Shown here: positions 11,901 to 23,974 of the stretch, piece after piece | Numbering within the stretch: position 1 is the stretch's first letter | Layout of the letters: the number at the start of each line of letters is the position of its first letter | Origin: Drosophila persimilis | Taxonomy: Eukaryota; Arthropoda; Insecta; Diptera; Drosophilidae | Direction: 5' to 3' | Assembly (NCBI RefSeq): GCF_003286085.1 | Contig: NW_020825288.1 | Span: forward strand, 23,622,001 to 23,686,000 | Length of the DNA stretch: 64,000 nucleotides | Notes under the pieces: model-generated | Databases searched by the model: none | Seen by the model: only the letters and a program-made list of their open reading frames with translations | Told to the model about the DNA's origin: nothing | Made by a program: the position numbers and the translations under genes

Positions 11901-14900
11901 GCAGCTACGGAAAATGTGTCGTAAATTTGCTTTATTTCCACCATGTAATAATACAATGTAAGTGCAATAAAAGCGGACTCCCCCCCCCCCCCGGACTTGC
12001 CCCCGTTCCGCCCGTTCAGATTTTGTAACCCAAAACTGAAACTAAGCCTCAAAGGCGGCCCAACCCAAACCAAACCAAAAATCTAGCCTCGCAGGAAAAT
12101 TAATTAAATGAGTTTATGCACGTAGCAAAAATTCAAATGTACAACCAGAAATATTCATAAAAAGAGCCTCGAAATGAATGTAAACTGAGCCTAATTAAAT
12201 TATGAATAATTACGGCCGGCTCCCAGGCCAAGTGGCTGTAAAAGGATCACGCCAGGATTACACGCACATGATGCAATTTGTTTGGGCCCACATTAGGCTG
12301 CTCCCGCCACCGAAATGAAGAGAGGGAGTGGACTGTGGCAACTATTTGTTTTATCGCACTTTCGCTAAAATGAACAATCTTTCTCGAAAGAGAGGGAGGG
12401 AGAGAGTGGGCGGGTGGGGAAAGTGGGAGTGGGAGAAACAGAGCGGAGTCACTTTTGTTAATTTGATAAAAAGGCCACCAAAAAGGCCGAGATTAAACCG
12501 AGGCGACAAGGAGCTCCAGTTTTGCGGTTACCTCAAAGGTAGGGCCACAGAGAGGCACAGAGGGTGTGTGCTGCGCTGTGGAAGGGTGAAGGGTCAGCGT
12601 GGTTGGGGGAGTGCTTCAGGGAACCGCTAATTGAAATTGAAGCCAAACTCTGAGAGTTCATTTTGTGTACCCTTTTAAGAGGGTATAACGATTTTTGGAC
12701 AGAAGGATTTCCCAACCTATAAAGTATATTTATTTGTTACCATCATAGTTATATAGAATTTCTGGTTCTACGGAAACTATTTGCTTTGTTCTATCGGTAT
12801 CTGAGAGGAACTTCTTTGGGTTGAAGGATTTCCGATCCTATAAAGTATATTTTCTTTATTACCATCATAGCTATATCGAATTTCGGGTTCTATCGGTATC
12901 TGAGCGGCACTTTTTAGAGAAACTTCTTTGCGTTGAAGTGCAAGTCTCTAAAGAAGAGAACTAAGCAATATTTAAACTAAATCCACAGACTTTAAGCCAT
13001 AGCCATCATCCTATAAAGTATATTTATTTATTACCATCATAGATATATCGAATTTCGGGTTCTACGGAAACTATTTCCTTTGTTCTATCGAGAGGAATGA
13101 GAGGAACTTTCTACAAAAACTTCTTTGGGTTGAAGTACAAGTCTCTAAAGAAGAGAACTAAGCAATATTTAAACTAAATCCACAGACTTTGAACCATCAT
13201 CCTATAAAGTATATTTATTTATTACCATCATAGATATATCGAATTTCGGGTTCTACGGAAACTATTTCCTTTGTTCTATCGAGAGGAATGAGAGGAACTT
13301 TCTACAAAAACTTCTTTGGGTTGAAGTACAAGTCTCTAAAGAAGAGAACTAAGCAATATTTAAACTAAATCCACAGACTTTGAACCATCATCCTATAAAG
13401 TATATTTATTTATTACCATCATAGTTATATCGAATTTCGGTTCTATCGGTATCTGAGAGGAACTTTTTACAGAAACTTCCTTGAGTTGAAGTGTAAGTCT
13501 CTAAAGAAGAGATATCTATCCAAAAAGATGGTATCTATGTACGAGCCGAAACTCTGATTTCTCCTTCATAATAAAGCCTTGTCCATACATAAATCCTTCC
13601 ATCTGAATCTCCTGTTATATGGCAACTATACCTTTTGTATCTGATATCATTCCACAGCACCTACTTTTACGAATATCCACTATAATTCGATATGACTTTA
13701 CACCAAATATAATGACTATATCCTATAGTCAAACCCCGCAACGAAGGATCTGCCAAGGGTATCTAAATCTACGACCCCAAGGACCCTGGCTTTTCCCTCA
13801 CGCTCCTTGGTTCTTGGGGGTTGCACTTGAGGCAGGAGGGGCGGCTTTAGGCGTTTTCCATGCGTAAATTAAGCATTTTCCTTTGTTTTTATTTTAGTTG
13901 CTGTTTTATTTCACTTTTATACATTTTTTATTTCACTCATTTGCGTTGATAAAAATCATAATTTATGACATCAGACATCAGCCGGCGGTGGGCATAATTT
14001 TTGGCCAACAAACACCCTCTCCACCTCCACCCTCCCTTTCGAGGGTTTACCCTCCTCTAGCCACCCCTCCCTCGTGGTAGACCCGAAAACCTTTTACTAA
14101 TATTGTGAAAATATATGAAGTTCCATTTCTTTTATCGTTTATCGCGCATAAATCAATTTTTGTGACAAATTTATTATAAAAACCGCCGCCAAGAAATAAA
14201 TAAACAAAAAAAAACTAAAGAAAAGAGAGTGAGAGTCGAATGGAAAAATATATGTAGAATGAGTTTTCCTCGAAGGAAAATGGCTGCCCCAGGGGTGGGT
14301 ACTATCGGAGGGGTGGCACTGGGAGTGCGAGGGGGAGTGGGAGTCGGTGGGTCGAAAGTTCTCATAAAATATTACAATGACACCATAAACAATTTTTAGT
14401 ACTTTTGCCAAAGCTGTAAATATTTATTGTACGAATATTTGGTGGAATTTCGGGGCTCCTACCAGGGATACAAACAAACACATCTACGGATATATATATG
14501 ATATATTGGATTTTTATGAAGTTACTATGGTTATGCCGCCAGTCCCCCCCCCACTCCAGTCGGTTTATAAAACAATTGTGGGGAATATTTATGGGCAAGC
14601 AATTTCCTTCGTGCCTCCCTGCACCCGCCCCCGCCCTCGACCCCTTTTGAGTGGGGTACATAAAATATTTATGGTTAATAAAATATCCCGAAAAATTCCT
14701 ACATAAATATTAAAGTTTCTCTGGCTCTCTGCCCCTCTCTTTGCAGTTGTTATGCATAAGGATAAGGAGGAGAACGGTGTCCTGCCCCACATACACGCAC
14801 ACGATGGCTACAGGACCCGGGAGCTGGGCGCCTTCGAGCACGGCCTGCTGGATGGTGATATGTTCCTTCAGGTGAGTAGTACCCAGGAGCCAGAACCCAG

Positions 14901-17900
14901 TACCCAGTAAGAGCTCCTGCTCTGGCCCTCTCCCCACCAATCACCTACATTTGTCTTCATCAGCCTTTGTTTGATGGCTTCATTGGGGCAGCCAGGATAT
15001 GCTGCCACCCCCCGCATAATCAATCAGCGTCTTGTTATCCAAGAGAGAAAGAGAGAGTCTCCATTGATAAATGAGAGACACGCAATCGAAGGTTGAGTGA
15101 GGGTCAGGACAATCCGATTCCATCATTTCGAATGGTCTGCAATTAATAAGTGCTCTAATTGATTATCCTCCTTGAGGAATGCTTATCTAAGGGATGAAAG
15201 GGAGATGGAAGGGATGATATTTGCTTCGGCTCGCTGGATCCCTCTTTTAAGGCCAATCGAGTAAATAAAGGTCTTTAAACCATTTCACACACTTGAAGGT
15301 CTAAATGCTTATAAGCGATTTCCCAATCATTCCGATTTACAAACGATCTCTGATTTCTGTATAATTAATAAGCGGCTATCAGGCCGCAGAACGAGGCAAC
15401 GGCAACAGCTGCACAAATGTGGAACAGCACATAAAAAGTTATGCATTTCAAGTTTATGTGCCACAAAACAGAAAAACAGAAAAAACAACAAGAGTACAAC
15501 TTCAATTAAATTGTCGCAAAGCACTCCCCCAACAGCCCCCGTGCCTCACCCCCTTGGGGGGGGGGGGGGGGGGGGGGGGCAGTTGCATGTTCTTGTTGAA
15601 TTAAAAGTGCATGTGTCTCTCTGCCTCACTCTCTCTCTCTCCTGCACTGTCCGAGGCGCCAACATATGCACTTGTCACAGTCATGACAGTTTAATTTAAT
15701 GCCCACATAGCTCACCGGGCATTGGAGCAGCGAGCAGCGAGCAGCCGGGCCACCAGGCAAGTGCTGCCACACACACGTCTGACACTGCCACTGCCAGTGC
15801 CACAACAGCCACAACAGCCACAACCTGGCGACAGACACACACGCAATTGTGCAACAACGCGCATTGCATTGCAACAACAGCCTGCCGCCTGCCACCTGCC
15901 GCCTTCTGCCTTCCTTTTTGTTTTTTGGCACACACAATTCAATGTCAAAGTCTCTTAAACTAAAACCACCCCCCTCCTCCCCACTCGCTGCAGAATGTTG
16001 CACATTGCAGTTTCGTGTTTGCCTGCATTACGTATACGCAGGGTGGCCGGCCAGCGAAGCAAATTTGAATGCAAGCCAAAAAAGCCACTAAAGTCCCTTG
16101 GCCGGCTCCAGCTAATTGTCGAGCTCAAAAACTGCACAATTGTGCATTTCCGTGCATATTTTTAGTCTGTCTCGGAGTCAAGGAGGAAAACCCATGGAAG
16201 TGTTCTGTGGGGGAAATGGCTAAATGGGGGAGCAGGGTGTGCAGGGTGTGCATATTTAGTTTTAATACCTCAGGTATTTGTTACCTGTTGCCCCGTTGAA
16301 GTTTTACTTTTTGCAAAAGCAACAACAACAGCAGCTGTACGAGTGTGGGCCACATATTATCATTAGAAAATGGCATTTTGTCACGCAGCTCGCAGCCCCC
16401 ACCCATACATATGTACATATATGGAGTATACAACGTTTAATTGTCTTCCGTTTTCACTGAAAGTAAAACACTTTCAACACTCATTTTCAACTGAACTCCG
16501 CTTCGGCTGCATGCAACAGTATTTGTTTTTTTACCTTTATTTGGGGAGGCAGGCGGTTTATCCATCCATACTAACTAGAGACACTCGCAGAGAGAGGTGG
16601 GTCCCTCGATTGGGGTGGCCCGTAGCTTTATTAAGCAATTATCCCGACGAATATGGACAAATTGGCCAAACTAGACAGACGACCGTCCTCCACCGTCTTT
16701 CCTGCATCTTGGGCTAGGAAATGGTAAAATAATCGCTGCCAACTTATCAAATCTTCAAAGTGAAATGCAAGATTTACACAGAAAACACAGTGATATACCC
16801 ATAATCCCACACAGAGATGCCTCTAAAGCCACACACAGATGCATGTACCCCCATACACAGGCAAGCACACAGATACCCCATAAAAGTATCTGCTGGATGT
16901 CCCCTCCACCACGTACCCCACTCAAAAGACGGGCGTGTATTATTAAAATCGCATTAGAAGACGCCGCAGACGCAAACGCAGACGCAGACGCAGACGAGAG
17001 CTTGTCTAAATTGTAGCTGCTGGAGGGAAAGAGAGAGCCTCCTCACACACACACACACATATCCTACAGAGTGCGAGGGAGATGGCCAGAGAAACAATTA
17101 GACTGTGGGGAGAAATCTTTCATGTCCGTATAAAAACATAAAATGCCGCAAGAAATGAAACGAGAGAAGAGAAGAGAAAAAGAGTAACGTAACCAATGAA
17201 TGAAAAAATAATAATAAGAAAAAATGTAAGCAAGATTTGGGTGGAATAACAGATACCCTTTTTGGGGGCCAAGAAAATAAAATATATGTTCGAGGCAAAT
17301 AAAGTTTTTATTCTTTGGGTGAACAATACAAGTCTTCATAGATCTGAAATTATTTGGAGAGACAAAAGGTCTCTTCCTTGATCAACAGATTGCAGATACT
17401 TATACTCGTCTTTAGTTGTAGATAGATATTTATCTGATTGTAATCATCCTGCCTTTTCCTCGAAATTAAAGCACTTATCTAGTCAATTTATGGACTTATA
17501 TTTGCCATCAAAAGAGCATCTAAAATTTCATTCCATTCCAAGTGCTTCCCTACTCCTCCTCTTGAAATCTTCCTTATATGTAATAAGTTACCCAAAAATA
17601 GTGTATTCTCCATATCCAAAACCTCCTCTCTCTCTTTCTCTTGGTATATACTTCTCTATCATTCACTGGCTACTGGTTGAGGCGGATCTTTAAGACGATT
17701 ATTGATGCTCGTCGGCCACTCGTCCGATCTCATCGCAACTCATCTCCCAGCTCGGACTGATGACAATCCGTACGCCGTATGCTGGGGCCATATCCTTTGG
17801 AGGCTGTGTTGATGCGTTTTAAATGATGACGCCACTTAGCATTTATGTCGGCTAATGCCAATGCTCCACCAGCCCCATCGCTTCCCCCCAAGCTGCTTCC

Positions 17901-20900
17901 CGCTGTTTCAGGCTCTCAGATCAGCTCTCCTCGCCTCCTCTGATGTCGTCTCAGTTTCAGTCTCTGGCTCTTCCCTGGACCTCCTGCTCTGTAATTAGCA
18001 GCAATCGCGCACATTTTTCTCCGGCTCAAACGAGGGGGGGAGGGGACGAAGATGGCTGGTGGCTGCAAATTGATATTTAAATACGCCCGTATTAATTACG
18101 GGCCGTATTTGTGTGCCGAGTTCTGTTTTCTGTTGGAGTTCCTCCTGTCCTGGCTTTTTTTTTTTTATTAATTACCGCCGCACCGCAACAGAGGCACTAA
18201 TGGAGCATTGGCAAATTTGTCTTTCGCTGCGAGGTCGGGTTTCAATTTTCATTTTCATTTCATTTCACACGTTGCACGTTGCGCGTTGCACGACGACGCC
18301 AACAGCAACACCAACACCAACACCAAACACGACGCTTAACGCTTACCGTTAGCTGGGTCCGTGTGCCGTTGTGTTCCACTTGAGATCTGCAGAAGAGAAT
18401 CGCATGCGTGGCGTCCATTAGCAGTCCATAAAGCCCGACTTTAAATGCAATCTAAAACAATAATGCGGCCCCCAATAACACAACAACACAACGGAACAAC
18501 AACAAAACACAACAATGAAAATTATTACAAACTTTTGCATGGCCATATTTATCGTACACTTATTTCTTGTTAGCCAAGTCTCCAGCTTTTGGCGACGACA
18601 ACGCATATCCGAATAGATAATAATTACAATGGATCATCTCTGGGGCAGCCAGATGCCATAGAGAGTGGAGTTGTGGAGAATGGAAACCTGCAATTACATC
18701 CAAAAAATCTTTGCCTCCCTCTCCCTGGCTCCCCCCCCAATCCCGCTCTCTGTTCAGTTGAAACGCATTGATTTAATTGCCAGCCATTTCCTGGTTGTGT
18801 TTGATGTGGAACTCCACGCGGAGGGATCGGCCATCGGGCAGCGAGGCGGGGACTGGGGGCACTGCGACCTGTGGCTTGGATGAAATGAGCCGCTTAAGCG
18901 CTGATTACGCTTTGGTTGCGGCAAGCGCCGCCACTGCCGCCGCCATCATCGCCGGTTTCTGTTGTGGCAAGGTTCATTCGAACGCGGCATTCCCCCCCCA
19001 GCCCCAGATCCAACCAGTCATAGGCATAGGCACTGAGAGATATTATGGAGAACGGTTAATGGCGATTTCGCAGAAAGCCACAGCGAAAACGTATCCTCTG
19101 GATTCATCCGTTGAAGATAATTTCGATTGGATAGAACAATAATTTCTCGCTGTGTAGTCAAAACACCGTAGGCTTCCAAGATGGATAACATTTCATTCAC
19201 GAAAATAGTATGATGAACCCCACAGCAGCTACTGTAATTACCCCTTTCCTTTCTCAGGCCCAGCCCAACCCTCATATCATTCATTCATCTATCCATCTAT
19301 TGATTCCATACCTGAGGAGTCTTGCCACTTGCTACTTGTCTCTGGAGCAACATTCATGGCCCCAAAAATAAATTTTAATTCATAGTTTTGATTTAATTTT
19401 GATGCCACTCATTCTCATTCTCTTGGGTTTTCTTTGCAGGCCCTAAATGGATTTCTAATGATACTGACATGCGAAGGCGAAGTCTTCTTTGCCACGCACA
19501 GCATCGAGAGCTATTTGGGTTTCCATCAGGTAAGTGCCATCTCCTATCCGTATGTGTCTTTCTCCTCTCATCATTTTGATTGATTTTAATTGCCGAGGGT
19601 TCTCTTGTGTTTGTCTGGTTTTTTGGGTCAAACACTGGCATGCCATGCTTCCGCATGTCTCGTCTGCCAGAAAAAGGAAGGAAACGAGTTAGGACAAAGT
19701 CAAACCCACAGTCAAGAGTCGGGGGAACCAATAACCTTCAGGATACATGACTTCAAGATACCCTAAACCAAGTCCTGCGCTTCTCATACATCGGGATTCC
19801 TTTGGAAAGTGTGTGGAGCCGTCTTTTCTTGAAGTGTATTGGGACCTGTATCGATTGGGGGGAGGCTCAGTCGATCTGGCGTTGCCCTCAGACAGATCAT
19901 AAATTAAAATCAGATTGCGCAATCGCTGGGAATTTCCTTCGAGAGGCAGACGAAGGATGCCGCATCGTAGATGGTTCAGTAGCAGGGCGTTTACCAGATT
20001 GATTTCGAGGCTGATGCTGGGGCTCTTCCGATTCGAGTCCAGTTCTGGGATCCTCCTTCATTGTAGTGTTTTTTGCCTACTTTATTGTCGAATGGAAATT
20101 GAAATCGCAGTTAGCTTTCGCCTCCAGCATCCCAGCATCCTTCTCCTATGGATATTCTTTCTGAATTTAGTTGTAAATGTGTAAAGCGGCACATGCCACG
20201 CCCCGTTTGGCAGCTCAATTAAAAGCGTAGCTCCCTTGGACTCGGTTGGGGATTGGGAGGCACGATTGGTGGTACGATTGGGGGCAAATCAGTTGCGTTT
20301 GTTTGCTTTTTTGCGCTAAAGAAAGTTTTGTGTGCCACAAGCCGGGAGGGGAATCCCGTACCGGACCCCATTCCTTCTGGATATCTGGATTGCGGTCCCC
20401 CCCCCTCCCCCCGAGGTAACCACCTTGCTTCTCCTCCGCCTCCTGCCCTTCTGCTCCTGGCGCGTGCAGAATTTATGTCTCAATTTGTAGCCAACATGGG
20501 GCGAATTTTCAATTTGCGCGAATTTTGATTTATACGCCCCGAAAACCCAAGGCAAAAGGGAATCAAGAGAGGGAATACAAAGGGGAAAGGGAGAAGAAAC
20601 GCAGAATAAAAGAGGGAAAGAGGGAAAGAGGGGAAGAGGGGGAGAGTTACAGAGAAAAGACAAACCAAAGACGAAACAAAGTTAAAATCAATGCGAGAAA
20701 TCCCTTTTAGAGTTGACTGACCTTCATCTCCCGCTCTCTTGTCCCCCCCCACCCACAGTCGGACATCGTCCATCAGTCCGTGTACGAGCTGGTCCACTCG
20801 GAGGATCGAGAGGAGCTGCAGCGGCAGCTGCTGTGGAACAGCTTCCTGCCCGCGGACATGTCCAGCATGCAGCTCTCGGAGACCCTGGCACCGGACAAGG

Positions 20901-23900
20901 CGCTCTATCTGGAGCGCAGCTTCACCGTTCGCTTCCGCTGCCTGCTGGACAACACGAGTGGCTTCCTGCGGCTGGACATCCGGGGTCGCATCAAGATCCT
21001 GCACGGACAGAACCGGAAGACGGAGGAGCCGCCACTGGCGCTCTTCGCCTACTGCACACCCTTTGGCCCGCCCAGTCTCCTGGAGATACCGCACAAGGAG
21101 AACATGTTCAAGTCGAAGCACAAGCTGGACTTCTCCCTGGTCTCGATGGATCAGAGGGGCAAGCACATACTGGGCTATGCGGATGCCGAGCTGGTCAACA
21201 TGGGCGGATACGATCTGGTGCACTACGATGACCTGGCCTATGTGGCCAGTGCCCATCAGGAGCGTAAGTTGCAACCACTACATGGTCTTCCACAGAAGAG
21301 CCTTTTGCTGACGATCCTCCTCCGTTTCCGTTTCAGTTCTCAAGACAGGCGCCTCGGGAATGATCGCCTACCGCTACCAGAAGAAGGATGGCGAGTGGCA
21401 GTGGCTGCAGACGAGCTCCCGTCTGGTGTACAAGAACTCCAAGCCGGACTTTGTGATCTGCACGCATCGCCAGCTGATGGACGAGGAGGGCCACGATCTG
21501 CTCGGCAAGCGAACCATGGACTTCAAGGTCAGCTACCTGGACACGGGCCTGGCGTCCACCTACTTCTCGGAGGCGGACCAGCTGGTTGTGCCGCCCAGTG
21601 CCTCGCCCACGGCCCACGCCCTGCCGCCGCCGGTGACCCCGACACGACCCAACCGGCGCTACAAGACGCAGCTGAGGGACTTCCTCTCCACGTGCCGCAG
21701 CAAACGCAAGCTCCAGCAGCAGCAGCAACAGCAGCAGCAGCAGAATCAGCAGACCTCGCCGCTCGGCGGTCAGGTGGGCTCGCCGGCGCCTGCCGTGGCT
21801 GTGGAGTACCTGCCCGATCCGGCGGTGGCCGTGGCCGCCGCCTACTCCAACCTCAATCCCATGTACACGGCCTCGCCGTACGGCAGTGCGGCGGACAATC
21901 TCTACATGGGCAGCTCCATGCCGGCCAATGCCTTCTATCCGGTCAGCGAGAACCTCTTCCACCAGTACCGGCTGCAGGGAGCCGTCGGCGGGTACTACAC
22001 GGACTACCCGCACTCCGGGGCGCCAGCGTCGGCGTACGTGGCCAATGGTTTCCTCTCGTACGATGGCTATGCCATTGCCTCCAAGGCGGACGAGAAGTGG
22101 CAGGAGACGGGCAAGTACTACAGTGGCTACAGCAGCGGCTACGGCAGTCCCACGTCCACGCCCCAGGTGAGTGGCATCCTTTTTGCTATGGAGCTTCCCC
22201 TGGCTAACCTTTGTGTAATCCTTGTGCAGCAAATCCCCCTAAAGACGCCCAAGTCCTCGCCACAGGTCATGGAGGTCATCTCCTGCTCCTCGGACGGACC
22301 ATCGCCGGTGAGTGGTGCCACGCCCAATGGCGCGATTCCCGTGACGCCCAAAGTGGAGCTTGCCGCAACGGCAGCAACAGCCGCCTCCGCTGCAGGCGGG
22401 GATCCCTACGAGAGGCAGACGGTGCTGATGTGGGGCACCACCCACTCGAGTGGCGTTCCCCTGAATAGTCTTCAGGGCGGACGCTCCGGATCCCCCCAAC
22501 GCGCCACGCCCCTCACGAATGGCCTGGGATACGCCACGAATAACAACAACAACGAGCACGAGCCGGCGACGGCGGCCAAGTGGAACGGAGCGAAGGAGCT
22601 GGCGGGGAAATCGGCCAGCGCCAGCACGCCGGAGAGCTACCAAATGCAGCACGACGATTCCGGACTGTACTCCGCCTCCTCGCACACGACCTCGCCGCAG
22701 CAGCAGCAGCAGCAGCAACAGCAACAGCAACCACAACGTGGCGTTGCTTCCAATGTTAGCGCTCCAAGTATTCCTCTCACACACCCAGTGGCCGTCACGG
22801 GCACAGGCACCAGCACGGGCACAGATCATCAGGCGGTGCACCCGTCCAGCTGCCACCAACAGCAGCAGCAGCAGCAGCAACAACAGCAGCAGCAACAACA
22901 GCAGCAACAGCATCATCATGCCCACCCGCATCCGCACTCGCATCACCACCACCATCACCATCACCATCATGAGGCAGCGCATCATCAGCATGCAGCAGCA
23001 GCAGCAGCCGCGGCAAGCAGCGAGGTATGGACGCCCGCCTCCTACACGCAGTACTCGCAGTACTTCACGTATCATCCGCATCCGCATACGCATCCGCATT
23101 CGCATTCGCACCCGCACCACCCGTCGGCGGGCAGTAGCGGACACGTTCCGGCGGCCCAGTCGCATCACCTGCACCACGGTCACGGTCACCGCTAGATAGA
23201 TTGGGGATAGATTGCACCCAGTATTGAAGCACACAAATCACTGTACTCTGTACTCTGTACTCCACTGTAATCCACTCACTGTAATCTCCACTGTAAACAA
23301 CACACACTCCATACACACGCACACCAGTGCACCCATGAAGAGTGCTCTGTCGCCTGACTACTAACCGTAACGATCCTCCCTAGATCATACTCACGACCCA
23401 TCAGCAGCAGCAGCAGCATCAGCAGCAGCAGCAGGTTCAGCAACAACAATCTCTTGGAGGCTACCCGCTGCATCATCCACTGCAGCTGGTGGGAGGACCG
23501 TCCTCATCGCCGCCGCCGCCCACAACCCGCTCGCCAACAGCCCTGCCCGCAGTGAGCAGTATCCTCAATGGTGCCACAGGAGCAACCACAACCGATGACG
23601 TCTCCCCCTACCAGCAGCTGGCCATTGTCTCCACGCCCCTGGTGATCTGCGCCGAGGAGGTGGGTGTCGGTGGAATGTCCTTGCAGCCGCTGAGCGACAG
23701 CAGCGAGACGACGCGCATGGGACGCAAGTCAGCCAAGCAGCAGGTGCAACAGTCCTTGCAACAACAGCAGCAGCAAACGCTTTACCAGCAGCATCAGACG
23801 CATCATCATCATTCACATCCACAGCACCATCCGCAACACCATTTGCTCTATCCGGCCAACATTACGGCGCATACAGCCTTGGCCTATGCCCCGCCGACGG

Positions 23901-23974
23901 CTGGGGGCGCCTATGCCGATGGCAGTCCGCTGCTCTCCTTCTCGGAGGTGACCAACACGCTGCTCAACCAGTGA
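5906..23974 (+). CDS. dysf: dysfusion, bHLH-PAS transcription factor (5' end missing)
   Basis: Coding exons read as 5906-6096, 14747-14871, 19440-19529, 20759-21263, 21337-22166, 22230-23024 and 23384-23974. All borders are GT/AG and all phases agree, giving 1042 residues from the bHLH exon to the stop. The first exon holds the bHLH (basic part [16 protein letters not shown], then a loop and [16 protein letters not shown]). PAS-A runs over exons 2-4 ([20 protein letters not shown], then [13 protein letters not shown]) and PAS-B over exons 4-5 ([12 protein letters not shown] to [12 protein letters not shown]). The C-terminal half is low complexity, with polyQ near residues 431, 740 and 791, a His run near 817 and a short polyA. 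Dysf is the fly member of the NPAS4-like bHLH-PAS group. It pairs with Tango (ARNT) in the nucleus and controls tracheal fusion-cell genes. The first 5' coding exon is not found, and alternative ends are possible (see findings). Confidence 0.93.
7069..7081. promoter_or_regulatory. tandem CACGTG E-boxes in dysf intron
   Basis: Two perfect palindromic CACGTG sites (7069-7074 and 7076-7081) are separated by a single C. They lie about 50 bases upstream of the candidate alternative dysf exon. CACGTG is a class B E-box bound by bHLH proteins. Which factor acts here, if any, cannot be told from the sequence. Confidence 0.4.
7133..7265 (+). other. candidate alternative first coding exon of dysf
   Basis: An ATG opens 44 codons (starting [15 protein letters not shown], ending DQNRCGVCP) plus one base, then a strong donor, G|GTGAGT. 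The exon would end in phase 1. The next dysf exon (14747) needs exactly phase 1, so a transcript starting here would join in frame and skip the bHLH exon. Codon use looks more coding-like than the flanks, but no homology is recognised. It may be a chance ORF next to a cryptic donor. Confidence 0.25.
10855..10945. repeat. (CTAT/CATC)n microsatellite
   Basis: Imperfect tetranucleotide array of CTAT and CATC units over roughly 90 bases. Confidence 0.85.
12716..13510. repeat. tandem repeat block, main unit 191 bp
   Basis: The phrase CCTATAAAGTATATTT starts at 12716, 12837, 13010, 13201 and 13392. The last three starts are exactly 191 bases apart and their units are nearly identical. The first two units are shorter, with internal deletions. 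Each unit shares TACCATCATAG, ATATCGAATTTCGG, GAGGAAC and AAGTCTCTAAAGAAGAGA. The near-identity of adjacent units suggests recent unequal exchange. No coding potential is seen. Confidence 0.9.
14872..20758 (+). other. dysf introns around the small exon 19440-19529
   Basis: Two introns of about 4.6 and 1.2 kb flank the 90-nt PAS-A exon. They contain a 24-base G run (15556-15579), CA and CT arrays and GCAGAC repeats near 16970-16995. No independent gene is supported. Confidence 0.55.
15556..15579. repeat. G24 homopolymer
   Basis: Twenty-four uninterrupted G residues, following CCCCCTT. It could form G-quadruplexes, and its length in the assembly may be unreliable. Smaller runs of C or G occur at 4582-4598, near 7298-7315, near 11405-11418 and near 11982-11992. 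Confidence 0.9.
23025..23195 (+). other. dysf: alternative dysf C-terminal extension (unspliced form)
   Basis: If the donor GAG|GTATGG at 23024 is not used, the frame stays open for 56 more codons and stops at TAG 23193-23195. This part begins [18 protein letters not shown], continues with His-Pro repeats and ends [10 protein letters not shown]. The composition matches the flanking coding sequence and differs from the sequence beyond the stop. A shorter isoform is therefore plausible alongside the spliced form ending [10 protein letters not shown]. Confidence 0.5.

Larger units (their letters stand above)
6097..14746 (+). other. dysf intron, 8.65 kb
   Basis: A long intron between the bHLH exon and the first PAS exon. 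It contains short CT, GA and GGAA runs, a C run near 7298-7315, the tandem CACGTG pair, the candidate alternative exon, a TATC/CATC microsatellite (10855-10945) and the 191-bp tandem repeat block (12716-13510). No other gene could be supported. Its length fits a developmentally regulated locus with intronic enhancers, which is inference. Confidence 0.6.

Noticed and set aside
11147..12028. 293-aa + strand ORF in a dysf intron
   Set aside because: Composition shifts along the ORF, it runs through C and GA homopolymer or microsatellite tracts, and has no known domain; a chance GC-rich ORF.
20026..20050. GATTCGAGTCC box resembling a tRNA T-arm
   Set aside because: No matching acceptor stem, D-arm or anticodon arm could be folded around it; no tRNA gene was found in the window.
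20480..21274. 264-aa minus-strand ORF
   Set aside because: Antisense of the dysf PAS exon, with no recognisable protein.
22239..23234. Long minus-strand ORF (331 aa) with Leu and Val/Arg runs
   Set aside because: It is the antisense shadow of the CAG/CAC repeats in the dysf exon.
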